From the NCBI GenBank assembly GCA_030654155.1, contig JAURYA010000060.1, forward strand, positions 1-38,833: a stretch of 38,833 bases of DNA. Direction: 5' to 3'. Shown one piece after another: positions 17,052 through 26,234 of this stretch. Source of the DNA: Sulfurimonas sp. GTDB taxonomy: Bacteria > Campylobacterota > Campylobacteria > Campylobacterales > Sulfurimonadaceae. The number at the start of each line of letters is the position of its first letter. Positions within the stretch are counted from its first letter, which is position 1. The position numbers were made by a program, and so were the translations under genes. The notes under the pieces were generated by a model. That model was not told the DNA's origin and made no database searches. It worked only from the letters and a program-made list of their open reading frames with translations.

Positions 17052-18618
17052 TTTTCGTTTAATAATTCTTGCATTTGCTACGGTTTTCGGACTTATTTTT
17101 TCTGCTCCGTCTCTTTTACAACTAGAGAGTGGTAAAAAAGTTACGCTTGGGCTTGATTTGCAGGGCGGACTCCATATGCTTTTGGGTGTAAAAACAGAGG
17201 AAGCAATAACTTCTCGCATAAAATCAATCTCGGCAAGTGTGAAAAATTTTAGTGATAAAAAAGATATTCTGATTGAATCTTTTAGTTTCAGCGAAGATAG
17301 TGTGACAATAACCTTTTTAGATAAAGATGATGTTAAAAATGTAAAAGATTACATATCGGAGATAAAAGGGAGTGTTGTAGTTGTAGAAGATACGAAGATT
17401 TCTATTTCACTTACTCCTGAGGAAGTTTTGGCAACAGGGGAACAGGCTGTTTCACAAGCGGTTGAAACTATTAGAAATAGACTTGATCAATTCGGACTAT
17501 CGGAGCCATCTGTTACACGACAAGGTAAAGATAAAATCTTAGTCGAATTAGCCGGAATTAAAACCGTAGAGGAAGAGCAGCGAGCTCGTGAGCTTATCTC
17601 TCGTGCCGCTAAACTTCAGCTTATGGCAGTTGATGAAGATAGAGCAGGCAGAGTTTATACAATGAGCGATAGTGAGGCTGCGACGTACGGTGATGTTATT
17701 TTAGAAGATACTACAAATCCACAAATAAAATATCTGGTTCGTGAAATTCCTATTTTAGACGGCGGAATGCTAACAGATGCACATGTTGGATTTGATCAAA
17801 ATAATCGTCCTTTGATAAACTTTACATTAAATGCCGAGGGCGCTGAGATATTTGGTGATTTTACGGCTGCTAGTGTCGGCAAACGTTTGGCGGTAGTTCT
17901 CGATGGGAAGGTCTATTCTGCTCCAAATATAAATGAGCGCATCGGTGGGGGCAGCGGTCAAATATCCGGCAGCTATACGGTTACTGAAGCCAAAGATTTG
18001 GTAATAGCTCTTCGTTCAGGTTCGCTTTTGGCACCTATTTATGTAATGGAAAAACGCTCTGTAGGTCCTAGTTTAGGAGCAGACAGCATTCGAGCAGCAC
18101 TGCTTGCATTGGTAAGCGGTTTTGGACTTGTTATTTTGTTTATGATGTTTTATTACGGACTAGCAGGCGTTATTGCTAATTTAGCAGTTGTAATCAATCT
18201 TTTTATTATATTAGGAACGATCTCATTATTGGGCGCAACATTGACCTTACCTGGTATGGCTGGTATCGTGTTGCACATAGGACTTGCCGTGGATTCTAAT
18301 ATTATTATTAATGAGCGTATTCGCGAGGGTCTGCGTGCAGGAGTTCCAGCCAGCAGAGCGATTTCAGAAGGGTATAAGAAAGCGATGCGTGCAATATTGG
18401 ATTCAAATATAACACAACTTTTAGCTTGTACTATTCTTTATGTGTACGGAACAGGAGCCATTAAAGGGTTTGCCGTTACTCTTAGTTTGGGTCTTTTGGC
18501 ATCAATGCTTACGGCAATTGTCGGTACGTACGGGATATACCAGTTTTTTATGGGTCGTATAGAGAAAAATAAAAACTACACATTGTGGTTTGGTATGTCA
18601 CGAAGAAAAGGAGTGTAA
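17041..18618 (+). CDS. secD: Protein translocase subunit SecD
   Basis: Proton-driven RND-type partner of SecYEG that aids late steps of protein export. It has the first membrane helix with LGLDLQGGLHMLLGV (conserved D-x-QGG), a large periplasmic region with VETIRNRLDQFGLSEPSV, and five C-terminal helices including HIGLAVDSNIIINERIREG. I moved the start from 17035 to ATG 17041, because AGGAAG then sits seven bases away rather than one. Length about 525 aa is typical. It overlaps yajC, and secF follows at once. Confidence 0.96.
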   Translation: MKLNFRLIILAFATVFGLIFSAPSLLQLESGKKVTLGLDLQGGLHMLLGVKTEEAITSRIKSISASVKNFSDKKDILIESFSFSEDSVTITFLDKDDVKNVKDYISEIKGSVVVVEDTKISISLTPEEVLATGEQAVSQAVETIRNRLDQFGLSEPSVTRQGKDKILVELAGIKTVEEEQRARELISRAAKLQLMAVDEDRAGRVYTMSDSEAATYGDVILEDTTNPQIKYLVREIPILDGGMLTDAHVGFDQNNRPLINFTLNAEGAEIFGDFTAASVGKRLAVVLDGKVYSAPNINERIGGGSGQISGSYTVTEAKDLVIALRSGSLLAPIYVMEKRSVGPSLGADSIRAALLALVSGFGLVILFMMFYYGLAGVIANLAVVINLFIILGTISLLGATLTLPGMAGIVLHIGLAVDSNIIINERIREGLRAGVPASRAISEGYKKAMRAILDSNITQLLACTILYVYGTGAIKGFAVTLSLGLLASMLTAIVGTYGIYQFFMGRIEKNKNYTLWFGMSRRKGV

Positions 18619-18620
18619 TT

Positions 18621-19592
18621 ATGGAACTTTTTAAAGAAGATAAGGTTTATAACTTTCTAGGAAAAGGAAAAATCTTTTTTATTGCGTCATTTGTTCTATT
18701 CTTTATCTCAATTGCTCTTATTGCAGTAAAAGGATTCTCCTTTGGTATTGATTTTACTGGCGGAACAGTTGTTCAAGTAAAGTATACCCAAGATGCTCCG
18801 ATAGATAAAGTTCGTGAAAGTCTTAAAAAAAGTGAACTTTTTAAACATGCAACCGTAAGTGAATTTGGTTCGTCGCAAGAGATAGTTATTAAAACTCCGT
18901 CATCAACCGCTGAATTAAGTAACGATATAGGCGATACTACCAAAGAGATTTTAAAAGGCACTGGTGATTTTGAGATTCGCCGTGTTGATATGGTCGGTCC
19001 AAAAGTAGGGGATGAACTTCGTGTCAAAGGTCTTACTGCATTTTTGCTGACACTCTTGGCTATTATGGCAACTGTTACATTTCGATATGAGTGGCGTTTT
19101 GCTTTGGCGGCTATTATTGCGATTGTTCATGATATCGTTATCACTTTTGGATTTGTTTCTTACTTTGAGGTTGATTTTAACATCGAGAGTGTCGCGGCAC
19201 TGCTTATGATTTTAGGGTACTCGATACATGACACCATTATTGTTTATGACCGCGTCCGTGAGAATATAGAAGAGTCTAAAGAGACAGACTTCGTTCATGT
19301 TATTAATGAAGCTGTTTCACGCACACAGTCTCGTACTACTCTTACTTCATTGACGGTATTTTTTGTTGTACTTACTCTCTTCTTATTCGGCGGAGACATA
19401 ATGCTTGGGTTTAGTTTCCCGATGTTGGTGGGTGTTGTCATAGGAACATATAGCTCTATTTTTGTTGCTGCTCAACTTGTTGTATGGACAGGATTTAGTG
19501 TTACTGACTATCGTCAAAAACTAGCTGAAAAAATAAAATCTAGAGCTGAAAGAGAAAAAATGAGAGCTCAGTTTGAATCTGGGATTATTTAG
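18621..19592 (+). CDS. secF: Protein translocase subunit SecF
   Basis: Partner of SecD. The first helix is followed by SFGIDFTGGTVVQV, and the conserved ALLMILGYSIHDTIIVYDRVREN lies in helix 4, both family hallmarks. About 323 aa. The ORF track starts at 18585, but that stretch overlaps secD; ATG 18621 (MELFKEDK) has a strong AAGGAG site and is preferred. The last seven codons (encoding AQFESGII) are duplicated 118 bases downstream around a palindrome-rich insert. Confidence 0.95.
   Translation: MELFKEDKVYNFLGKGKIFFIASFVLFFISIALIAVKGFSFGIDFTGGTVVQVKYTQDAPIDKVRESLKKSELFKHATVSEFGSSQEIVIKTPSSTAELSNDIGDTTKEILKGTGDFEIRRVDMVGPKVGDELRVKGLTAFLLTLLAIMATVTFRYEWRFALAAIIAIVHDIVITFGFVSYFEVDFNIESVAALLMILGYSIHDTIIVYDRVRENIEESKETDFVHVINEAVSRTQSRTTLTSLTVFFVVLTLFLFGGDIMLGFSFPMLVGVVIGTYSSIFVAAQLVVWTGFSVTDYRQKLAEKIKSRAEREKMRAQFESGII
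19566..19588 (+). repeat. Direct repeat copy 1 (end of secF)
   Basis: The 23-base sequence covering the last sense codons of secF occurs again, identical, at 19684-19706. The offset is 118 bases. Copy 1 is read as protein and ends ATTATTTAG. Confidence 0.9.
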
Positions 19593-19607
19593 AGTTTGAG
19601 GCTCTCA

Positions 19608-19665
19608 TTTTGGCAAAAGCCAAAACTTCAGTGTCTGAAGATGTTCTGGACTTTGTTCAGGACAT
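19608..19665. repeat. Three consecutive hairpins in the secF-downstream insert
   Basis: Three adjacent inverted repeats are seen: TTTTGGC-AAAA-GCCAAAA (19608-19625), CTTCAG-TGT-CTGAAG (19626-19640), and ATGTTCTGGAC-TTT-GTTCAGGACAT (19641-19665, 11 pairs including two G-U). A fourth imperfect stem joins GAGAGCTCA (19562-19570) with TGAGGCTCTC (19597-19606). The cluster is typical of a dispersed palindromic intergenic element. No gene is present in it. Confidence 0.75.
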
Positions 19666-19683
19666 GTGAGTGATAATAACAAG

Positions 19684-19706
19684 GCTCAGTTTGAATCTGG
19701 GATTAT
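19684..19706 (+). repeat. Direct repeat copy 2 (duplicated secF tail)
   Basis: Exact 23-base repeat of 19566-19588, here followed by ATAA, which would also give a stop in the secF frame. The downstream copy may be the ancestral gene end, separated by the insert, or a slipped duplicate. Confidence 0.9.
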
Positions 19707-19748
19707 ATAATAAAAAAGTAGTGGGATAATACAAGAGAGTTTATTTAA

Positions 19749-19776
19749 AAAATCATCTCTTGCGAGATGATTTTGT
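19749..19776. terminator. Bidirectional terminator between secF and the DUF302-like gene
   Basis: An 11-bp stem, AAAATCATCTC / GAGATGATTTT with loop TTGC, has TTTTGTTT on the plus side and a TTTTTTAAAT run on the minus side. It can end both the yajC-secDF transcript and the convergent DUF302-like transcript, whose stop is only four bases away. Confidence 0.85.
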
Positions 19777-19779
19777 TTG

Positions 19780-20298
19780 CTAGTGATCTGTATGACGATT
19801 TTCAATTGAGTCGCTAGAAAAAGCTTTTTCCATATATTTATCTGTTGTTAACTCAATTGTGTTGATAACCACTTCATCAAGAGTTTCTAATAAAGCACTA
19901 ATTTCTTTATTTGTTGAAGCACCTTTATACTTCGTGTATATAATCTTTGTATATTTGCCATTGCTTATTACACTAATCTTTATAGGACATAACGCCATCA
20001 TTTCAGCGTCAATGTTTGAGATTTGATTTCCAATATATCCGTTACATAGTAAAATTGTTGTTGCAGCCGTTAATTGATTTTTATTAAAATCAGCACCAAA
20101 CTTTTTAGCATAACCGGCGTCTTTGAACTTCTTGATTAAGTCCAACTCATATAAAACATTCATATGATTTTTTTCGATAGCTTCTTTTAACTCTTTTATG
20201 TAAACATCATACGGAGTTTTAACCTCTTTTTTATATACTTCATTTGCAAATGAAGAACTAGCAAGCAGTAGCAAAACACTTAACAGTAACTTTTTCAT
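19780..20298 (-). CDS. DUF302-like periplasmic protein
   Basis: A 172-aa protein with a clear signal peptide (KKLLLSVLLLLASSSFA, cleavage near residue 18). The middle section follows the DUF302 pattern: a helix with YELDLIKKFKDAG, then TTILLCNGYIGNQI, then MALCPIKISVIS and a strand with KIIYTKY. DUF302 proteins are small periplasmic proteins of unknown or ill-defined function, common in sulfur oxidisers. The gene stands alone between the secDF and leuS operons. Its upstream gap is AT-rich with three ATTCACA/ATCACA-type repeats that could be a regulator site. Confidence 0.7.
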   Translation of the reverse strand: MKKLLLSVLLLLASSSFANEVYKKEVKTPYDVYIKELKEAIEKNHMNVLYELDLIKKFKDAGYAKKFGADFNKNQLTAATTILLCNGYIGNQISNIDAEMMALCPIKISVISNGKYTKIIYTKYKGASTNKEISALLETLDEVVINTIELTTDKYMEKAFSSDSIENRHTDH

Positions 20299-20548
20299 TA
20301 AGCCATCCTTTTTTTTGATTTTGCATAAGGTATCAAATTAAAAATATATCTATCATTAAACGGTAAAAAATAATCACAAAAAAATCACAATGAGATAAAA
20401 ATTCACAATTTTTGAGAATATTTATAGGACATCAAATGTCATGAAATCTACATTTTAAGATACTTTTTGTATAATTTTCTTAATTAATTTTACAGCAGGG
20501 CTTGTCTATGTATAGAGCTCAAAAAACCGCTATGAGTACTAGGAGAGA
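20299..20548. other. Divergent intergenic region, DUF302-like / leuS
   Basis: About 250 bases without a recognised gene. It contains repeated TCACA blocks near 20370-20410, a small perfect palindrome GACAT-CAA-ATGTC (20428-20440), a TATAAT at 20470-20475 and a 15-codon ORF (20508-20555) that overlaps the leuS start. No RNA gene was recognised. Confidence 0.6.
20470..20475 (+). promoter_or_regulatory. Putative leuS operon -10
   Basis: TTTTTGTATAAT contains a perfect TATAAT about 75 bases before leuS, similar in context to the yajC promoter. No clear -35. Confidence 0.55.
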
Positions 20549-23008
20549 GTGTTGAATTATAGTTCAAAAGAGTTAGAGAAGCAGTGGCAGTTATACTGGG
20601 CAAAAAATAGAAGTTTTGAGCCTAGCGAAGATTTTACAAAACCTAAAAAGTATATACTCAGTATGTTTCCGTTTCCAAGCGGACGTCTTCATATGGGGCA
20701 TGTTAGAAACTACACTCTAAGTGATGCTTTCGCAAGATATTACCGTCAACAGGGCTTTAATGTCCTTCACCCAATCGGCTTTGACAGCTTTGGTATGCCG
20801 GCGGAAAACGCAGCTATCAAAAATGGCTCACACCCAAAAAAATGGACCTACGACAATATTGACTACATGAAGGGCGAGTTTAAATCGCTCGGTTTTTCAT
20901 TCTCAAAAGAGCGCGAACTAGCAACAAGCGATGAACTTTACACCAAGTTTGAACAGTCTTTTATTATCGACATGTACGAAAAAGGACTTTTGTACAGAAA
21001 AAAAGGTTTTTTAAACTGGTGTCCTAGTTGTCATACTGTTTTGGCAAATGAGCAGGTAATAGACGGCTCATGCTGGAGATGTGACAGTGATGTAGTTAAA
21101 AAAGATATGAACCAGTACTACTTCAAAATAACTGAGTACGGCGATGAACTGCTCTCTGATTTAAGCAAACTTGAGGGCGGCTGGCCTAAGCAGGTTCTTA
21201 CAATGCAGGAGAACTGGATAGGCAAGTCAAACGGCTTGGAGTTTAAGCTTTCATTTGATGAGAAATCACAAGAGAGGCTAAATAACAAGTTTGATGGTTT
21301 TAGCGTATTTACAACCCGTCCCGACACCATCTATGGAGTGAGCTATGCGGCATTAGCTCCTGAACACGAGATAGTAAGCTATATGATAGAGAATTCACTT
21401 CTTGATAAAGAGACAATTGAAAAAATCAAAGAGATGAAAAACACTTCATCCATAGATAGACAAAAAGAGAAGAGCGGTGTGGCGTTAAATCTACATGTAC
21501 TCCATCCACTGACTAAAAAATCGGTTCCTATCTGGGTTGCAAATTTTGTTCTGATGGATTACGGAAGTGGTGCTGTTATGGCTGTCCCTGCCCATGATGA
21601 AAGAGATTTTGATTTTGCCAAAAAATATGATTTGCCAATCAAGGGGGTAATCAAACCCTTTGGCGGCGAGTTTAGTGCAGATAAACCTTTTACGGATGTC
21701 GGCGAGCTTTTTGACTCAGAGATGTTTAATACTCTGAACTCCAAAGAGGCGCAGGCTAAAATAATAGAACATTTTGAAGATAAAAAAATCGGTAAAAAAA
21801 CAACAAACTTCAAACTCAAAGATTGGGGAGTTTCCCGTCAGAGATATTGGGGTGCGCCAATTCCTTTTGTTCACTGCCACGATTGCGGAATAGTGATGGA
21901 AAAGAAAGAAAATCTTCCTATCGCCCTTCCTGAAGATATCGTAATTACAGGCGAGGGAAATCCGCTTGACCACCATCCGACGTGGAAGCATTGCAAGTGC
22001 CCTAAATGCGGAATAGACGCAGTTCGCGAAACAGATACTATGGATACGTTTGTAGAATCAAGCTGGTATTTTTTACGTTTTTGCGCATCGCCTAAAAACT
22101 GGCAAATCGAAGCCTTCTCAAAAGAGCAGATTAAGTACTGGATGCACCAAGGTGTTGACCACTATATCGGCGGGATTGAGCATGCAATTTTGCACCTTCT
22201 TTATGCAAGATTTTTTACAAAAGTTTTCCGTGATTTAGGATATTTGGAGTTTGATGAGCCTTTTGGCAGACTTCTTACCCAAGGAATGGTCCTAAAAGAC
22301 GGTGCAAAGATGAGCAAGTCCAAGGGCAACACGGTTGATCCAGATGCAATTATAGAGAAGTACGGAGCGGATACCGCAAGACTTTTCATACTCTTTGCTG
22401 CACCTCCGACACAAGAGCTGGAGTGGAATGACAATGCTGTTGATGGGGCGTATAAGTTTATAAAAAGATTTTTTGAGAGAAGCGTGAATGTTTATAAAAC
22501 AGATAAAATCCCTACTCTTGAACACTCAAAACTGAACAAAGAAGAGAAGTTTGCCAGAAAGAAGGTGTACGAGGCGCTTGTTCGCGCAGAGGATGTTTAC
22601 AGAGAGAAATACACCTTTAACACGATGATAGCGGGCGTAATGGAGGCAATGAATGCTCTAAATCTGCAGTCAAACAGCGATGTCTGGAGCGAGGGGTACT
22701 GGATTTTGACCTCTATCATGGAACCTGTCATTCCGCACACATGCTGGGAGATAAGCAGTCAAAAATTCTCATTTGCAAATTTGGCACCGCAGAGAGTTGT
22801 GGATGAAGTTTTTGTTGAAAACACATTGATTTTGGGTGTCTCTATCAACGGAAAAGCAAGAACCGAGATAGAAGTATCCCCTGATGCCACAAACGATGTG
22901 ATAATCGCAATGGCTAAAGAGAGTGCTTCAAAATGGCTTGAGGGGAAAACTATAATAAAAGAGATTGTAGTCCCTAAAAAGCTAGTAAATTTGGTTATCA
23001 AGGATTAG
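20549..23008 (+). CDS. leuS: Leucyl-tRNA synthetase
   Basis: Class I synthetase charging tRNA-Leu. The HIGH motif reads HMGH ([12 protein letters not shown]), the KMSKS motif reads AKMSKSKGN, and the editing domain has [19 protein letters not shown]. Zinc-type cysteines occur in CPSCHTVL and CWRC and again in CPKCGID. Length 819 aa is typical. Start choice is open: GTG 20549 sits only three bases after AGGAG, TTG 20552 sits six bases after it, and they differ by one residue. It is the first gene of a five-gene coupled series ending with mfd. Confidence 0.96.
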   Translation: MLNYSSKELEKQWQLYWAKNRSFEPSEDFTKPKKYILSMFPFPSGRLHMGHVRNYTLSDAFARYYRQQGFNVLHPIGFDSFGMPAENAAIKNGSHPKKWTYDNIDYMKGEFKSLGFSFSKERELATSDELYTKFEQSFIIDMYEKGLLYRKKGFLNWCPSCHTVLANEQVIDGSCWRCDSDVVKKDMNQYYFKITEYGDELLSDLSKLEGGWPKQVLTMQENWIGKSNGLEFKLSFDEKSQERLNNKFDGFSVFTTRPDTIYGVSYAALAPEHEIVSYMIENSLLDKETIEKIKEMKNTSSIDRQKEKSGVALNLHVLHPLTKKSVPIWVANFVLMDYGSGAVMAVPAHDERDFDFAKKYDLPIKGVIKPFGGEFSADKPFTDVGELFDSEMFNTLNSKEAQAKIIEHFEDKKIGKKTTNFKLKDWGVSRQRYWGAPIPFVHCHDCGIVMEKKENLPIALPEDIVITGEGNPLDHHPTWKHCKCPKCGIDAVRETDTMDTFVESSWYFLRFCASPKNWQIEAFSKEQIKYWMHQGVDHYIGGIEHAILHLLYARFFTKVFRDLGYLEFDEPFGRLLTQGMVLKDGAKMSKSKGNTVDPDAIIEKYGADTARLFILFAAPPTQELEWNDNAVDGAYKFIKRFFERSVNVYKTDKIPTLEHSKLNKEEKFARKKVYEALVRAEDVYREKYTFNTMIAGVMEAMNALNLQSNSDVWSEGYWILTSIMEPVIPHTCWEISSQKFSFANLAPQRVVDEVFVENTLILGVSINGKARTEIEVSPDATNDVIIAMAKESASKWLEGKTIIKEIVVPKKLVNLVIKD

Positions 23009-23010
23009 TT

Positions 23011-23535
23011 TTGAAACAATTCTCAGGCATCAAAAACGCTTCGTTGTTATTTTTATTACTTTTTGTAATAAGCGGATGCGGATACACCCCGAGCGCTAAA
23101 TTTTCTCGTGATAATTTGGGAGAGAAGATAAGCACAAGCGTTATTATCTCAGCGGAAGACCCTCAAAATACAGTTGTAATCAAAGATGCAGTTGATAGAG
23201 CGGTTATAGAGGTGTTTCAAGCCTCACTGGTCAGCAAAGAACTTTCAGACACACATCTTGTGCTAAAAATGGGCAAGCCGGCATACGCACCGATTATTTA
23301 TGATGAGAACGGTTTTGTTGTTGGTTATAGGATGCAAGTTATTTTAAATATTGCAAAACACAATAATGGTTCATCAAAAAACTATTCTACAAGAGGGTTT
23401 TACGACTTTTCGGTAGCTCCAAACGCTATTGTTACAGACCAAGACAGATTTGAAGCTATCGAATTCGCGGCACAAAGGGCTATTAAATCATTCGTAGCGC
23501 AAGTTTCTGCCGAGGGAGCGAGAGCTAAAAAATAG
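23011..23535 (+). CDS. lptE: LptE-like LPS-assembly lipoprotein
   Basis: Outer-membrane lipoprotein candidate (174 aa). The signal ends in a lipobox, VISGC with C23 as the lipidated cysteine. The remainder has alternating strands and helices, with DAVDRAVIEVF and FEAIEFAAQRAIKSFV, as in LptE, which plugs LptD during LPS insertion. Sequence identity in this family is low; the call rests on the lipobox, size and position right after leuS, as in many proteobacteria. The start is TTG, two bases after the leuS stop. Confidence 0.75.
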   Translation: MKQFSGIKNASLLFLLLFVISGCGYTPSAKFSRDNLGEKISTSVIISAEDPQNTVVIKDAVDRAVIEVFQASLVSKELSDTHLVLKMGKPAYAPIIYDENGFVVGYRMQVILNIAKHNNGSSKNYSTRGFYDFSVAPNAIVTDQDRFEAIEFAAQRAIKSFVAQVSAEGARAKK

Positions 23536-23544
23536 GGAGATGTT

Positions 23545-25092
23545 ATGAACATTCAAGCAATTATTAAAAAAGCTGTTAAAAGATTAGAAGTTGAGGGCAA
23601 ACTTCTGACGCCCGATTTTTATGCAGAGGCTTTTTGCAAAGAGGCGACCAAAGCCGGTTTTAGTGTTGAAGACTGCTCCAAACTAGATAAATTCAGATCT
23701 ATGCTCAATAAAGAGTTTCAGGATGAGCTAAAAAAATATCATATCAAAACGATATCCGAACTATCTCACTTTTTGATATCTAAGCTAAATAGAACAAACC
23801 CGTCACACTGCTCAAACTTATTGGAGTCCCAAACAGCCTTTACAAAAAGAGTGCTTCAGGTTATAGAGGTACTTCATAACAGAGAAGCAGCCGAGCTGGC
23901 AAGAAAAAGCTTGGATTTATTAAGCAGAGAGGCTTCGATTGCGGAAATAGAGCAGTTTAGACAGTCTTGGATTAATTTTACAACCACATACGACGATACC
24001 TTTTTACAAAAGTTAAAATCATTTGGTGAAATCGACAGCAGTGATTTAAAGAAGAGTGTCCAAAATCTAAATTTAACCGGTGTTTCCTGTAAAATTTCAG
24101 ACTCATTTGAGCTTTCAAAGGTAGCGTCACTCTTAGTCTCATCGCTTGTTCCGTCAATCGCCTCTGATGCAAACGAGAAGATAATTCAAATAAGCCAAAA
24201 AATTCAAAATAATCCTGCGCTTTTAGAAGACTCTACCATCGAAGCTGAGATAAAATCTGCAATATCTCTGAGAATTGCTCTTGATAAACAGAGCGTAAAA
24301 GATATGGTTGAGTCCATAGACGGCGTTCTTGACAGGCTCTCTCTTAGACTTATAGAGATGATAGAGAGTTCGGACAGCTCAACTACCGAGATACAAAAGA
24401 TAAAAAAAGAGCTTGAGAGCTACTCAAATGAGGGCATAAGTACAAATTTTAATATCGCACATAAAAAACTATACACCATTGCAGTGGCACTTGAAGAGAA
24501 CACCCAAGCGCTGACAAAAGATTTAAAAAAGCACAGCAGCGAAGTAAGCATACTAAGTAAAAAAATAGAGCAGTTAGAGGTTGAGCTTGAGCAAGCCAAA
24601 GAGCAGTCAAGAGAGGATTTTTTAACAAAACTTTTCAATAAGCGTGCATTGGATGAGTTTATGAGTGTTAAAGAGGCAGAGTTTGAAAGATACGGTCACA
24701 ACTTCACAGTCGTATTTTTTGATCTTGATTACTTTAAAGCAGTTAATGACACCTACGGGCATGATGCCGGTGATGCAGTGCTTGTCGCTTTTGCAAAAAT
24801 TCTCAAAAATGAGGCTAGAACCGTTGATATAATAGGAAGATTTGGTGGTGAAGAGTTTATGGCGATTCTTGGCGAAACTGATCTTGATGGCGGAGTGGTT
24901 TTCGCGCAAAAAGTACGAAACAAGGTTAAAAATGCCCGTATGATGTATAAAGAGAACCGCATAGAGCTTACCGTCAGCTGCGGTGTAAGCGAGAGAAAAA
25001 CACACTTCTCGCTTCAAAATCTAGTTAAATCGGCTGATGAAGCTCTATACAAAGCAAAAAAAGACGGCAGAGACAGGGTTGAGGCTAAGTGA
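23545..25092 (+). CDS. GGDEF diguanylate cyclase with long helical N-terminus
   Basis: The C-terminal GGDEF domain (about residues 355-515) should make c-di-GMP. Seen are DPLT-type DFLTKLFNKRALDEF, the metal site VFFDLDYFKAVNDTYGH, the catalytic GGEEF at residues 434-438, and an RxxD inhibitory site (RTVD) exactly five residues before it. The first 350 residues are helical and end in a coiled coil (SKKIEQLEVELEQAKEQ); I recognise no domain there, and no membrane helix. It is placed between lptE and folC, overlapping folC by four bases (GTGA). The enzyme looks active and subject to product inhibition. Confidence 0.88.
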   Translation: MNIQAIIKKAVKRLEVEGKLLTPDFYAEAFCKEATKAGFSVEDCSKLDKFRSMLNKEFQDELKKYHIKTISELSHFLISKLNRTNPSHCSNLLESQTAFTKRVLQVIEVLHNREAAELARKSLDLLSREASIAEIEQFRQSWINFTTTYDDTFLQKLKSFGEIDSSDLKKSVQNLNLTGVSCKISDSFELSKVASLLVSSLVPSIASDANEKIIQISQKIQNNPALLEDSTIEAEIKSAISLRIALDKQSVKDMVESIDGVLDRLSLRLIEMIESSDSSTTEIQKIKKELESYSNEGISTNFNIAHKKLYTIAVALEENTQALTKDLKKHSSEVSILSKKIEQLEVELEQAKEQSREDFLTKLFNKRALDEFMSVKEAEFERYGHNFTVVFFDLDYFKAVNDTYGHDAGDAVLVAFAKILKNEARTVDIIGRFGGEEFMAILGETDLDGGVVFAQKVRNKVKNARMMYKENRIELTVSCGVSERKTHFSLQNLVKSADEALYKAKKDGRDRVEAK

Positions 25093-26234
25093 TATTAAAA
25101 GATTATCTAAATTCTAAGCCTCTTTTTTACGAGGAGATTGACTACGCTCGTATGCCGCGTGTCTATGAAAAAGTGAAATCTTCTCTGGCTGCTCCTAAAA
25201 CAGTTCATATAATCGGAACAAACGGCAAGGGAACTACTGGGCGTTTTTTGGCTAATGCCCTCTGCTCAATGGGATTTTATGCAGGACACTACACGTCGCC
25301 GCATATCTTAGAGTTTAACGAGAGAGTTTGGTTAAATGACGCAAATGCAACCGATGCAGAGTTAGAAGATGCACATGTAGAGTTGCAAAAACTTTTAAGC
25401 AAGTCAGACTCTGATTCTCTTAGCTACTTTGAGTACACAACCCTTTTGGCAATGATTATTTTTAAAAAGTGTGATTATGTGGTTATGGAGGCAGGGCTTG
25501 GCGGCGAGTTTGACGCCACTGCTGTATTTGCCAAGTGTCTGACGCTTGTAACGCCTATTGCTTACGACCATGAAGCTTTTTTAGGCTCAAGTATAGAGAG
25601 TATCGCTGCTACAAAATTAAATGCCATTCAAAACAGCGCAATACTTGCTTCTCAAAACTACGATGAGGTTTATAAAATTGCCGATAAACTTAAGACCGAA
25701 AAATCTTTAAATATTAAAAAAGTCACTGAATTTATAGATGAAAAAGATAGCCAAAAGATAGAACAAATAGCTAAAAAATTATCGCTTGTTCCATATTTGA
25801 GAGATAACTTGTCGCTTAGCATATCTGCGTTGAATTTTTTAGGACTCAAATATGAGATAGAAAATTTCTCAGCAGCGCCTCTTTTTGGAAGAGTTACAAA
25901 AATAAGCGAGAATATAATTGTTGATGTTGGACATAACGCGTTGGCTGCACAGGGCATAGCAGAGGCTCTGAGTGGGCAAAAAATCAGACTTGTTTATAAC
26001 AGTTACAAAGATAAAGATTATAGAGAGATACTCTTGATTTTAAAGCCTGTTATCTTAAGCGTAGAGATTATTGAGATTGAAAACCCAAGAGTAGAAGAGT
26101 TGGAAAAAATCCAAAAAGCGTTGGATGAGTTGGATATCGCTCATACAATTTTCAAAGAGATAAAAAAGGAGCAAAACTACCTAGTTTTTGGCTCTTTTAG
26201 CGTTGTTGAAGAATTTTTAAGGAGTTATGTCTAA
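25089..26234 (+). CDS. folC: Folylpolyglutamate synthase / dihydrofolate synthase
   Basis: Adds glutamate to dihydropteroate and to folates. The Mur-ligase P-loop reads IIGTNGKGTTGRFLANAL (about residues 41-58), followed by GHYTSPHILEFNER and MEAGLGGEFDATAVF, all typical. The C-terminal domain has VDVGHNALAAQ. Length 381 aa is slightly short for the family but complete. GTG start overlaps the upstream GGDEF stop; its own TAA stop shares one base with the mfd ATG (TAATG). Confidence 0.94.
   Translation: MILKDYLNSKPLFYEEIDYARMPRVYEKVKSSLAAPKTVHIIGTNGKGTTGRFLANALCSMGFYAGHYTSPHILEFNERVWLNDANATDAELEDAHVELQKLLSKSDSDSLSYFEYTTLLAMIIFKKCDYVVMEAGLGGEFDATAVFAKCLTLVTPIAYDHEAFLGSSIESIAATKLNAIQNSAILASQNYDEVYKIADKLKTEKSLNIKKVTEFIDEKDSQKIEQIAKKLSLVPYLRDNLSLSISALNFLGLKYEIENFSAAPLFGRVTKISENIIVDVGHNALAAQGIAEALSGQKIRLVYNSYKDKDYREILLILKPVILSVEIIEIENPRVEELEKIQKALDELDIAHTIFKEIKKEQNYLVFGSFSVVEEFLRSYV

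Noticed and set aside
20370-20412. Three TCACA repeats upstream of the DUF302-like gene as a regulator array
   Set aside because: The region is highly AT-rich and the spacing is irregular; chance is a sufficient explanation without comparison.
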